Below, piece after piece: positions 11,059-20,930 of a stretch of 64,000 bases of DNA. The position numbers and the translations under genes are program-made. Origin of the DNA: Riptortus pedestris (lineage: Eukaryota; Arthropoda; Insecta; Hemiptera; Alydidae); the NCBI GenBank assembly GCA_019009955.1, contig CM032233.1:19330501-19394500 (forward strand), written 5' to 3'. Position 1 is the first letter of the stretch. Every line of letters begins with the position of its first letter. Under the pieces are notes generated by a model. It was not told where the DNA came from, made no database searches, and saw only the letters and a program-made list of their open reading frames with translations.

Positions 11059-12867
11059 GGTGTTTTAACGAATGAATTTTTGAAGAACCACAGAACCACA
11101 ACAAGAAGACAGTTTTTATAGTCTTCTGAAGGTTAGTGTAACGCCAATAAAGAAGCTTTTTACTACGTCTATCTATAATATCATTTGGTCGTAATCATAA
11201 AAACAAAATATTTATTTGTGTTTAAACTTAAACTTATTGTAAAAGTTAATAGAATGTCATTCCTTGCATAAATGTAATAGAGAAAATATGTTTAGAATTG
11301 CTTGCAAGAAAGATTTTAAACGGCAGGGGGAATGGGAGAGGGGTTGCAAACGTTTCTTCATTTGATTAATAATTTACCCTCCTAATGTTTAGCAATCCGG
11401 ATTAGTTCAGGAACTGTTAAGATGGTAGGGAATTCGTACCCTCTTCCAAGTAGCTGTCTCTTCCTGAACAAATGTGGCAAACGAAGCTAAAATCTTGCAG
11501 TTCGGAAATGGAAGATTACTGGAAACGTGAATACGAGAAGGATGCGAATTAATGTATTATAGAGTTAGAAGCAAATCTCATTTAGTGGACTATATTTCTT
11601 CTCCGCCCCATCTAAGGGAGATATAACTCTAAAGTCTCTTTGAGATACTCATATTTTTATATTAAATTTTAACTTGAGCACTCTCGTTGATAGAGTCTTA
11701 TATTTGCATCGCTGGAGTCAACAGTCATTACTGCTGTAATTACACTCCACTGCCGGGCAAGCTAAATTCTGCAAAGAGACCTAGATTAAATTGAAATTTA
11801 TAAATATTTAGCCCTTAACCTTCTCTATCTTCGTTTTCCTTTTTATGAAGACTAGGAATATTAAAAAAATATTCATTCTTACTAGCTATTTCATAATTCC
11901 TATATCTTATGTTTGAAATAAACATTTTCTGAGAAACAGATAAGAGAATAAGCCTTCCTGTGTTATGCTCTATTTACTATTAATTTGACAGCTTTGAAAT
12001 CCACTCGGGAATAACGTTATAAACATGAATTAACGTTTGTAATTACTATTCAAATTCTCAGTATCAAACCTGTGGGCTTCTTGCCTTTAGAAACCAAACG
12101 GAAAACACAACTGGGTCAAACGCCATGAGTCCTGGTACTAGCCTGATCATGAAGGACAATGAGGAATGGTCCTCAGAGGAAAGATAGAAAACCACTTGGC
12201 TTCTGATGATTCAGTAACCATCAGAAAACTTATTTGAAATGAGAGTTGATGGAAATACTACAAGCACCATTAGATCAATTAAAGATTTTGCCCATTGTAA
12301 TCCACAAGAGCTAAGGCGGTTTAAAAGAAAATCCCACATCAACCCAAATGAAAACTACCCACTTTAGCGCAAATGGAGGACTTCTATAGTAATCTGTCCA
12401 AATAAATTTGAATGATAGCCATAAACATTTTACTTAAATTAATTTTAAAATATTCGCTGAAGATATTAGGTTTTCTACTCTCTAATTTTTTTCAAGAGAA
12501 AAGAAACTCGTAAAGTAACAAGTACTCTTTCTTTCGAAAGAAAACTTAGTAGGCCTTAGTCATGAAGAATGAAGTCTCCGACGAAGGCGAGTTTCTAACC
12601 TCTTCCAGATCTTCTCCAGCGAACCAAACTTCCGAACTGTCTACATGTTTCCAGCATATTTTAAGATTAGAGTTCTCATAGAAAGTCCAATTTTAAAACT
12701 ACTTTATATCGCAATTATTTAGATTCGATGCAACCTAAAAGCGTTAATAGCCACAAGCTAAACAACCTACTCTTTTCCAGACTAATTTTTAATTATCTTC
12801 AGAGAGAAGCACCGTGTAAATAAACACATTGACGGTTAAAAGTATATTAAAAATTGGGCTCTTTCAA

Positions 12868-13928
12868 CCCTCGGTCGGGCGCGTCAAGAATATTCCGCCA
12901 TCGGGCGCGTGTATCTCACAGATCATCCTCAACCGTTTTTACGGAAATACAGTTTTTTAATATATATTTTGCACTAAAATGTTCAGCGTGTGATTAGAAA
13001 CCATAACAGAGGAAATATTTGTTTGAAAGAAGTAAATAATTTTTAAAATTGACAAGTATTATAATATAAAGAAACGGTGGACGATAATTTTTAAAATATA
13101 ATTTAAAAACATAAATATCAAAAGGAATTATTTAAATGCACATGCCTTAATTATACATATTTATTTCAGTTTGTGAACAATATAAAAAATATCTAAATAT
13201 AACCAATCAAAAATAAGTAGCACGAAATCACTTTTAGATAAGACTTAATGAAAATCATCAAAAAAATTTAAAAATACCAGTTTAATTGTTATTTCTTTTG
13301 CAGAGCTGCATTACAATTAGGACAAAGCATGGAACTATGTTGTTAACAAATTTTGTTTTTGCAAATCTCACAACAGTAATTAGTACACCTACATTTCTTT
13401 TCAGTTTTGCTTGGTTCACATCATTTTCTTTTGTTCGTTGTAATGAAGGGACTTTTTTTATGCTGTTCTGTATGTATTCAATGTATGATCCAATGAGCTA
13501 GTGTACTCTTATGAGTCTGTGTAGTCTTAAAGTTTCGTCCTTAGTTCGGTTGGTAAACGTCTACTATTGTCACTGCGTCGTGCAATATATCCTTGTACAA
13601 GTTCTTCTGAAAGCTCATGTTTGAGCAAAATAATAGAATAATAGGTTTATATGATTCCATTTAATAAAGAGAAACTTAATTGATGTACATATTTATGAAA
13701 TACAGATTTCAAAAAAACTTACGAGATCGGGCGCGTGGTATCTAGGAGATAAAATTTAATGACAGGTGAAACACACGACTACGTTAAACACAGTGACTCA
13801 ACATACCTTGAGGTGGAGTCCTCTACACCACATAACTCGAAGCACTACACCACCACTCTCTGCTAGGAGGAGTGGAAAATATTTTTCTAGAAACTGTGTA
13901 TCTGAGAGATCACGCGCCCGACGGAGGG
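12868..13928 (-). mobile_element. piggyBac-like element, internally deleted
   Basis: The ends are inverted: CCCTCGGTCGGGCGCGT at 12868 and CCCTCCGTCGGGCGCGT on the other strand at 13928. The right flank is TTAA (13929-13932). The left flank is TCAA (12864-12867), one change from TTAA. The GGGCGCGT word recurs just inside each end (about 12902 and 13729). Inside, on the minus strand near 13300-13440, a frame-broken Cys-rich stretch reads CRCTNYCCEICKNKIC then CPNC. This matches the C-terminal cysteine-rich domain of piggyBac transposases. TTAA, CCC-initial ends and the Cys-rich tail together support the family. Confidence 0.75.
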
Positions 13929-14699
13929 TTAAAAATCATAAATATTAACGAAGATGTTACTTTGAACAGAAAACCTGGATAATTTTGCATAGAACTCCCA
14001 AAGCAAGTCATGTGAGTCTCCTCAGGAGGGCGGGGAAACTAAAATTATGATGGTAGTTTCTCATAGTAATTTGTATTCTCATACGACTTTGTTCTGCATG
14101 TTTTCTTTCGTAATTGTCTAAAGCTGTAAAAAAAATATACTTTTTCAAAAAGAACGTCTCATCGTTCATCCAAAATGCAAGAAGAAAGAAAGCAATTTCC
14201 AAATTATTTTTTAAATTGCCACTACACAAACTACATGTTCATCCAAAATTGTCACATTTAGAACCAAAATAAATCTTTCTGAACTCTGCCTTTTTAACAT
14301 ATTGATGACTGAATAATTTTGTCCTAATCTTGAGGAACCTTCTTTCAAGTATGCTTTCACATTTTAGGGCCGTGCTGTTCCTCATTAGTGTACCTTACTC
14401 TAAAATTGAACATGCGTTGGCTTATTTTGTACACCGGACTTTTTATAGTACATTTGACTTAATGAAAATATTTAATTTGTCACATTTCTTTATATTCTTT
14501 TTAAGCAAAAACAAAAAAGGGCTTAAATCAGTAAACTTCCCTTATGGACTGGTTCAAAATTTACACTGTTGCCTTTATTAAATTTTTTTAATACTAGTTC
14601 TACATCAGAACTTTAATGTCATGAGTATATTTGTAGAAACATAAAGTGTTTTTCTTCTACTGGAAACTCTAAACTCTTCCATACTCGACCTCCAAACAG

Positions 14700-15232
14700 T
14701 AGCCAACAAGGTCTCAAGATGGTTTAAGAACTGAAAGCTTTCGTTAACCCCGATAAAACGCAGGCTAAGATTTTTGCTCTTCGTCGTTTCAAGAACGAAG
14801 ATCTTCCTGAACTGATAATTGGACATCACTGAATTCCTTGGACACCGAAGGACCAGAGCATCCGCTATCTCGGAGTACATTTTGACTCACGGCTTACATG
14901 GCGGCATCATATACACATTAAATTGCAACAAGCACACACACGACTTGCACAAATATTCCCTTTAATGAACAAAAATACACCACTGAAACTGACTTGTGAA
15001 ACACTACTTTACAAAACTGTCATACTCCCTATATTAAAATACGCATACCCAGTCTGGCTGGGCATCAGCAACACACACACAAAGAAACTACAGTCCTTCC
15101 AGAGCAAAGTACTTCGAATAGCGGCTCCCTGGTTTGTTAGGAAGAGCCAAATCCACAGGGAATTGGAGGTTGCTCCCATTTCAGTTTCACCACTGAAGAA
15201 CGACTACGTCCAAGGTTGTACCAAAATATAAT
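14700..15232 (+). pseudogene. Jockey-like reverse transcriptase, C-terminal fragment
   Basis: The frame gives NPDKTQAKIFALRRFKNEDL, then after a stop WTPKDQSIRYLGVHFDSRLT and WRHHI. The open part 14923-15231 follows with LQQAHTRLAQIFPLMNKNTP, LYKTVILPILKYAYPVW and the LQSFQSKVLRI block. These are the thumb-side motifs of Jockey-clade polymerases (YLGVxxDSRLTW, LYKxxILPxxxYaxxxW). The catalytic palm is missing, and the frame ends at 15231, before any RNase H. A dead 5'-truncated copy. Confidence 0.85.
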
Positions 15233-15239
15233 AATTCTG

Positions 15240-16020
15240 TAACAAATCTTATAAAAACACTTTGTGTATAATACTTATGCATTGGTCCAAATAAATTTTC
15301 TTTCTTCTCTTCTTCTACTCCATTGTGTAATGACTAAATAATTGATTAATCTACACATTTCAATGACTAAATCAATGTAAATTGAGCATATTTTTAAATG
15401 CATAACTCTTTAATTATATTCAAACCTTCGTGGCATGTATTAACCTCCACGCCTGCTAAATAATGTGATTTCAATTGAATAGAATATTTGAATAATGAGG
15501 TTGTCGTTTGTTTAGTAAAAGGAAATATTGGACTAAATTGAAGGATGAAAAGAACCACCTGTTGAACATTGAGAGATAACAAATCAGCCCTACAGAAAGT
15601 TAGATGGCTTTCATTACTAAGTTGTTTTTACTCCTGACCTGCCTACATTCCCTCCTGATGTAGGGAGCCACGATTCATCTGTCCAATGTCATTACAGCGT
15701 TACATATTTGGTTTTGCACTTTTTTCAGACAATGAAAATCAACTCCAGATGTCCTTTATATTCGTATTAACAACACCCCCCCCACACACACACACGCTAG
15801 ATTAGGAAAGGGGTTTCTGAATTTTCAATCGAAAGATCCTCGAAAAAAATCTTGTCCACATATTACAAATGTATTTGGGTTTTATGTGCAAAATAATGAA
15901 TTCAATAACTGTACCGAATAATTTTTCCTTCGACCGCTAGAAACTTAATTGCGTGAACACCATGTTATTCTCAAAGACGCACGGGAATGAATGTACCCAA
16001 ACTGGACGCATCAATGCCTC
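15240..16020. other. No gene seen; short CA/C-rich tract
   Basis: AT-rich. A C run followed by (CA)n is present at 15774-15795. Confidence 0.4.
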
Positions 16021-16039
16021 GAACTGGTATAGCTGTAGT

Positions 16040-16165
16040 AGGTTTACATTAAAAAAACACGTTGGGCTGCGTAAACTAAGCAGATTTCCTTCCTGAAGTT
16101 TAATAATAGATAAACCTACATGCTGCTAACTCAACACCACCTTGAATATTAAGAGAATAAATACA
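16040..16165 (-). repeat. Dispersed repeat, copy 2 (inverted)
   Basis: The reverse complement matches 5690-5815 closely, including GGTGGTGTTG, TTAGCAG and AAATCTGCTTAGTTTACGCA. Orientation is opposite to copy 1. Confidence 0.7.
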
Positions 16166-16169
16166 AAGG

Positions 16170-16985
16170 GTAATAAGAAATCTTTCTCCTGCCGGCGGGA
16201 AGCGGGAATAATTTTTATCTCAAACAATCAAATTTTAGTAGTCCAAAAATTTAAGACGGAGGAGTCACAAGAACATATTTGCATGTATCTCGTATAATAA
16301 AGATCTCTGGAAAATATTATTTGGTATTTAACCTTCGAATAATGTGGTTTATTATATAACAAAGTATTGTTTATGTAACAGGAGTAGAAGTGGGGGTTTA
16401 CTGCAGGCTGAAAAATATTGAAGAAAGAGAATAAAAGTCTATAACAATGTTTATACTTCATTTAATTTGCATTAACATTTATTCTATACACCTTTTCGAT
16501 CCAACTTATAGTAACGGAGATATTTCGAGTTTCCAAAATTCTCCCCCTCTAAACCCCCCCCCTCCCTCTGGTCCGATTTCAGCTGTTAAGGAACTTGATC
16601 TTTCTTTTTACATAAAAAGACATAAGTCTTTAATCAAATTTAAATATACTATTCCTGTAAAATGGATAAAACTGTCTCTAACAACCAAAACTTTAGCGAC
16701 ATAACAAATATTATTAAATTCAATATATAAATAAATGTAGACACGTCCACTAAAACACCAAAAAATAAATTAATAGATCCCACTCTCTATTCTAAATAAC
16801 ATTGGCAATTCATAAGTAAAACAAATAGAACGACTAAAACAATAGCAAGGGTAGCAAAAAAACATTGAATATAAGACGAATCCAGCTTTGAATATTTAAC
16901 TTCTTTATCTACTAATTGTCAGAATTTTTCAAATATTTCACCTCATGAAGATCTTAACGTCCCTTATTTAAGTACCTACTAACAG
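16170..16985. other. No gene seen; C-rich tract
   Basis: AT-rich. Positions 16545-16568 are a C/T-only run resembling the one at 4171-4198. Confidence 0.4.
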
Positions 16986-17091
16986 TAGGGATCACATCTT
17001 AGACTTTGCTTTTGTCAAGGAGACATTAATGTTACCAACGTCACTCTCGGATCGCAGATAAATAGCTGCAGCACAGTCTTTTAGAGAGGCA

Positions 17092-17541
17092 TCATAAAAC
17101 CTCACGATTTGAATTTTTGATTTGGAATGAGATATAAGACGAGGTATAGATATACAAGACAAGGGGAGGCCAATCTGTTGTGAGTTCACTCCAGGCTTTC
17201 TCAAGTTCTTCAGGCAATAGGTCATCCGGAGCTATGTTCGCCTTCCAAACGTCCTGGATAAGGGAATTCGCTTTGAAGGCGACGGGGCTAAAGAAACCTA
17301 AGGGATCAAATATCCTAGCGATATAGAAAAGCATGCCACGCTTATTGGTTCGCTCAGAAAATGGTTGCTCGACTGAGTAAGAAAATAAATCTTTTATCGG
17401 TTTCCAAACTAGACCGAGGATCTTGACGTTTTCATTTGCCGGAGACTGAATTGAAACTATCTTGGCGTTTCCCTCGGTAGCAGGTAGCAACATTGGCATA
17501 TTCGTGGCCCACTTGGGGTCCACTGGTGTGGGTTCTTCCAC
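17092..17541 (-). pseudogene. BEL/Pao reverse transcriptase tail
   Basis: The longest open piece of the relic. It carries ENVKILGLVWKPIKDLFSYS, ERTNKRGMLFYIARIFDPLG and WSELTTDWPPL. Real similarity ends near the last motif. The continuation into RNase H (IPRLISHSKSKIQIV, FYDASLKD) is in the neighbouring frame, so a frameshift lies near 17160. Confidence 0.85.
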
Positions 17542-18329
17542 TTCCCAGAAAGCCTTCCATTAAGCTTCAACGTCTTGCTCCGATTGGATGAACATGGAAA
17601 TAGACGATGACTGGAACGCAATTCGACTGCGCCAGACGCAACATGACCATTACCATTATCATTGCGGACGAAATCAAGTACGTCACTTGAAGTAGGAAAT
17701 TCTCGATCCGGCCTTAATGACAACTCGAACAAACATCCGGGTGTCATGATCCAGAGTTCTTAAGGCAAGAGGAGCTAGCTTGAACTCAGCTTGTTGAATG
17801 AACTCAGCAGGTTCTCTATCAGCAAAGCGCGGAACGCGTCGATACTGCCCGCTATACCCGTGAGAAATGCTTCGTTTCTTTGCTTCTCGTCCTTGATTGA
17901 TTTTGTGCCATGGTCAACAATTTTATGAATAAAAGGGGCTTACTAAAATCCGTGGGTTGTCATATGCCTCAACAACCTTAGCCCATGGTTGCTCATATGA
18001 CTGTTATACGACTGGAAATATCGAAATGAGGGACGCAGCTTCACCCTCCAAAGCGCCAAAGAAAAAGTGGAATCTTTCTATGTTTGAGAGAGAGGGCTCG
18101 TTGTGGATCATTGAAAGGAAAGTGTCACGAAATTGCGTCCAGTTCAACACATCACCTGTAAATATAGAAAAACTATGGGGGAACTATGGCTTGTTGAAAG
18201 AAACAGTGGTGGCGTTCACACCTGAAAAGGTAGCTAGATGAGGCGCCGAGTGTCCAAACGCCCCTTCACACTCAGAATGGTGCCACTCGCTTTGATGGTC
18301 TCGCCTTCCAGTAAATCATATAGTTCGTG

Positions 18330-18614
18330 TCAGGCGTCGTTAAGAAAGCCATCCATTCCAGAAACTTGTATATTCTCACGCTGGTTCCAGGCAGCTAGAA
18401 ATTCCTCCCAATATCGTTTAATGGTGGACACCCTGACCTCAAATTTGTTGGCATCATCTTCTGTAAAATTGTCCAAATCGAAGATGTTTCTTCTTAGTCC
18501 ACGCATGCGCCTTTTCAATTTGGTAGCACGAGCGACATCCACAGCGCTGTATCCTTCACCTCCGGCTGAAAGAGCTCCCTTAGGGGGAAGAGAAGAATCG
18601 GTGTCCTTAGTCAT
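18330..18614 (-). pseudogene. BEL/Pao gag N-terminus
   Basis: Starts at the ATG at 18614 and runs to a stop at 18330: KLKRRMRGLRRNIFDLDN, then TIKRYWEEFLAAWNQREN. The same frame continues after the stop with LYDLLEGETIKASG, so the stop is a mutation in a longer gag. The leader upstream (to about 18740) is GA-rich. Confidence 0.75.
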
Positions 18615-18619
18615 GGTGA

Positions 18620-19485
18620 AGATTGATAATACAATAAAATGAGCAACATCCAAGTAGGAGAGAGAGAGAAAAAATAGAAAGAGAGAGCGAGACACTCTGC
18701 GATTCAAAATAAATAGAAGAAAGTAAGATGGTAAATGCAACTAATTAATGAAAAGCGCACGGATAAATCCGACAAAGGAGTAAAAAAAGAAATTGAATTA
18801 AGCAATGGGATATAAATTTATATCAACAAGAGCAACACATCAATGATTAGAAGAAAAGAAAATGAAGAGAAATAAAACACTTCAGTACATGAAAGAAAAT
18901 TAAATTTAAATAAACTGTCAGATGGCCCATGACGTCACCAAAGGGATGACTGTAAGGTTTACGATAGAGAAGGTTAAATGAACTGGTTACAACTAGTAAG
19001 CTACAACGTGGTGATATCGAATAAATACTTGTAATAGCAAGAGAATATGTTTCAATGTGTTTTAACTCATAAGGATTAACATAGTGTCTTGTTGATGTGA
19101 AATAAAGAATCCTTAATCAAACTGTAAATAACTGTATCACAAGCCTTGTGTATTTATCTATACCGACTTTAAATCACTGGTGGATTTAGGCTCTAAATAA
19201 TGAAATTAAATGATACTAGAGCTTTACAGGTAAACATAAGTAATTAGTTGTCAAGTGATGTGTGTACAGTTGTCTTAAGAAAGAATAAATAGTGTGTTTA
19301 AGAATAAATAGCTCGTATACTAGTACGTAGCGTATAGCTCCAGTTATGCTGGAAGCAGACAATGCTGAAGAAGAGGAAGAAGAAAAAAAAATCACCTGAA
19401 GAAGTACGTTCTCCACCAAAATAACTTTTCTTCCTTCGCAAAAATTTAGTTTTCGTCTTTTGTAACTCCTTATACAATACAAAAC
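18620..19485. other. Presumed leader of the BEL/Pao relic and AT-rich DNA
   Basis: A GAGA-rich stretch at 18656-18690 lies just 5' of gag. No LTR could be paired and no gene was seen. Confidence 0.35.
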
Positions 19486-19488
19486 ATT

Positions 19489-19735
19489 TCTTCGCGAGAT
19501 TTTCTATCAACACCGATTTCCTCGACAAAGACCCTTCAAAATGGAAGGATGATCCATGTTACAAAAGTGGAATTGAAAAACTTGAGAATATAGTCGTTGT
19601 AAATGACGTGTCCGAAAGAGGCGTCAAACTCACGCAGGATTACAATAACGTTCTCACAAAAGATGAAACTGAAAAACAACTTGTTTTACAGGTCGTTGCC
19701 CGGGACCGAAAAAAAATACCCAACCGCTACTAAAT
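19489..19735 (+). pseudogene. Fragment of a repeated arthropod protein family
   Basis: An unbroken + strand frame without its own start reads FARFSINTDFLDKDPSKWK, DDPCYKSGIEKLENIVVVND, VSERGVKLTQDYNNVLTKDE and TEKQLVLQVVARDRKKIPN. It resembles a tail segment seen in many uncharacterised arthropod proteins (ERxVxLxxxxNxxLTKDE...QFLLQVVxxHRK). I recall this as repetitive and perhaps transposon-derived, but I cannot name the family. The frame ends at about 19730. A minus-strand open frame here is only a shadow. Confidence 0.55.
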
Positions 19736-19739
19736 TCTC

Positions 19740-20777
19740 TCTTAGAAAAACAAATTCAATATTTGTATTTTTTTTATTGTTCACATTATGCCTTGATTCT
19801 AAAGAAATTATTGTAAATAAAAATGCAGTTGTCTTATATAAGTTGTGCTCATTATTAAAAACCTGATATTTTTAAAATTTTAAATGTTATTCCAGTAATT
19901 TTTAGAATTATCTTTTGAGATATTTGATTCAGAATGAGTTTAAACAATTGCAGGGGTTGCAACATAAATTTCTCTAAGAAACTGATTAAGATAGAGAACA
20001 GTATATGGCTTTTTAACGGAATTAATCGCGTATATACTACGTTTCAATTTCAAAGCATTTGAGGGTCGCCTAGCAGTTGTCGGATTGCTCTGAAATTTTG
20101 CACAGCGAGTTTTTTTTGTTGATTGGAACATAGTTAGGTGGTGGGAGCAGAAAAATTTCAACTTTCGAAAAATTACCTATATCTAAGGGCCACCCTAATA
20201 TGTATTCAGTCTCAGATGATACATTATACCTTTTAAGTTAAATGTAATTTCTTTTAAAATTTATATTGTCTATTAGTGTTCATAAATGAAGAGGTCTTAC
20301 TTTGGTTTTAGTTATTAATCATGATGATTCCGAATAATATACTGCTTTCAATAATATTATTCTTTGGTTCGTTTTCCAGATTTCTGAAATTCTGGTTGAT
20401 CGTTGTTAACGTGGATATTTAAAAAAAGTGGAGTTATAGTACGTATTTCAAGGGGTGGGTGCACAGTGATTTATGATTCAATTGTGGTGTTTAGTTACGA
20501 AGTGAAAGCCAATTAGTATGTAGTGTGAGTTATTTAAAAACGCTTCACCCATGTCACCAACCACTGACTCACCATTATTACTGAAACCAAATTACTACAA
20601 TAATAAATATATTGATTTTATTCTTATAATCCTTATATATGGAAATAAATAAGGTCCTTACTACTTTCGTGGTTTTCATGGTCGTTGATTGCTCTTATAA
20701 CTAAAGAGATCCTTGGTGCATGAAAAAAAAAAAAAAATCATTTATTCAGTGATATTTATAATTTCTTTTGTTTTCAG
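19740..20777. other. No exon seen upstream of RIMBP exon a
   Basis: AT-rich. The part 20040-20200 reads like the non-coding 3' tail of a transposon (GTTGTCGGATTGCTCTGAAA). Probably intron or intergenic. Confidence 0.4.
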
Positions 20778-20930
20778 CAAATGCGAGAAGCCACTGACAA
20801 AAAAAAAGAGTTAGAGAAAGAACACAGTGAAACCTTAGCACTTCTGAGAGAAAAGCAGTCTGATATTCAACGGAAGGTCTCAACTACTTCCGAAAAAACA
20901 AAAGCCTATGAAAGCATTGAAACACTCCAG
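20778..20930 (+). CDS. RIMBP: RIMBP exon a: coiled-coil segment
   Basis: This exon has 51 codons and enters and leaves in phase 0. A TTTTGTTTTCAG acceptor precedes it and gtattg follows. It encodes QMREATDKKKELEKEHSETL and onward to SIETLQ, a charged, helix-prone segment matching the coiled coil of the family. It is the first exon I can recognise, so the real 5' exons lie upstream, perhaps outside the window. Confidence 0.85.

Larger units (their letters stand above)
9500..12860. other. No gene seen; two small hairpins
   Basis: This 3.3-kb stretch is AT-rich with no supported coding region. Two perfect-looking hairpins at 10109-10170 and 10993-11058 are listed separately. Confidence 0.4.
16992..18614 (-). 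mobile_element. BEL/Pao LTR retrotransposon relic, gag to RNase H
   Basis: Minus strand, read from high to low coordinates. A gag start at 18614 (MTKDTDSSLPPKGALSAGGE) leads into a helical N-terminus. Then comes a DUF1759-type capsid region (FTGDVLNWTQFRDTFLSMIH, FGALEGEAASLIS, YDNPRIL) broken by several stops. After a deletion of protease and most of the polymerase, the reverse transcriptase tail follows at about 17541-17160 (KILGLVWKPI, then RGMLFYIARIFDPLGFFSPV and LIQDVW). The RNase H start is in another frame (FYDASLKDCAAAIYLRSES, LTKAKSKM). The order and the IARIFDPLGF block identify BEL/Pao. I could not define LTRs. Confidence 0.88.

Noticed and set aside
17957..18642. Plus-strand frames of 94 and 134 codons
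   Set aside because: Antisense shadows of the BEL/Pao gag.
19216..19528. Two minus-strand frames rich in Ser/Phe
   Set aside because: Low complexity (GAAGAA runs), and the 3' part overlaps the meaningful + strand frame at 19489-19735.
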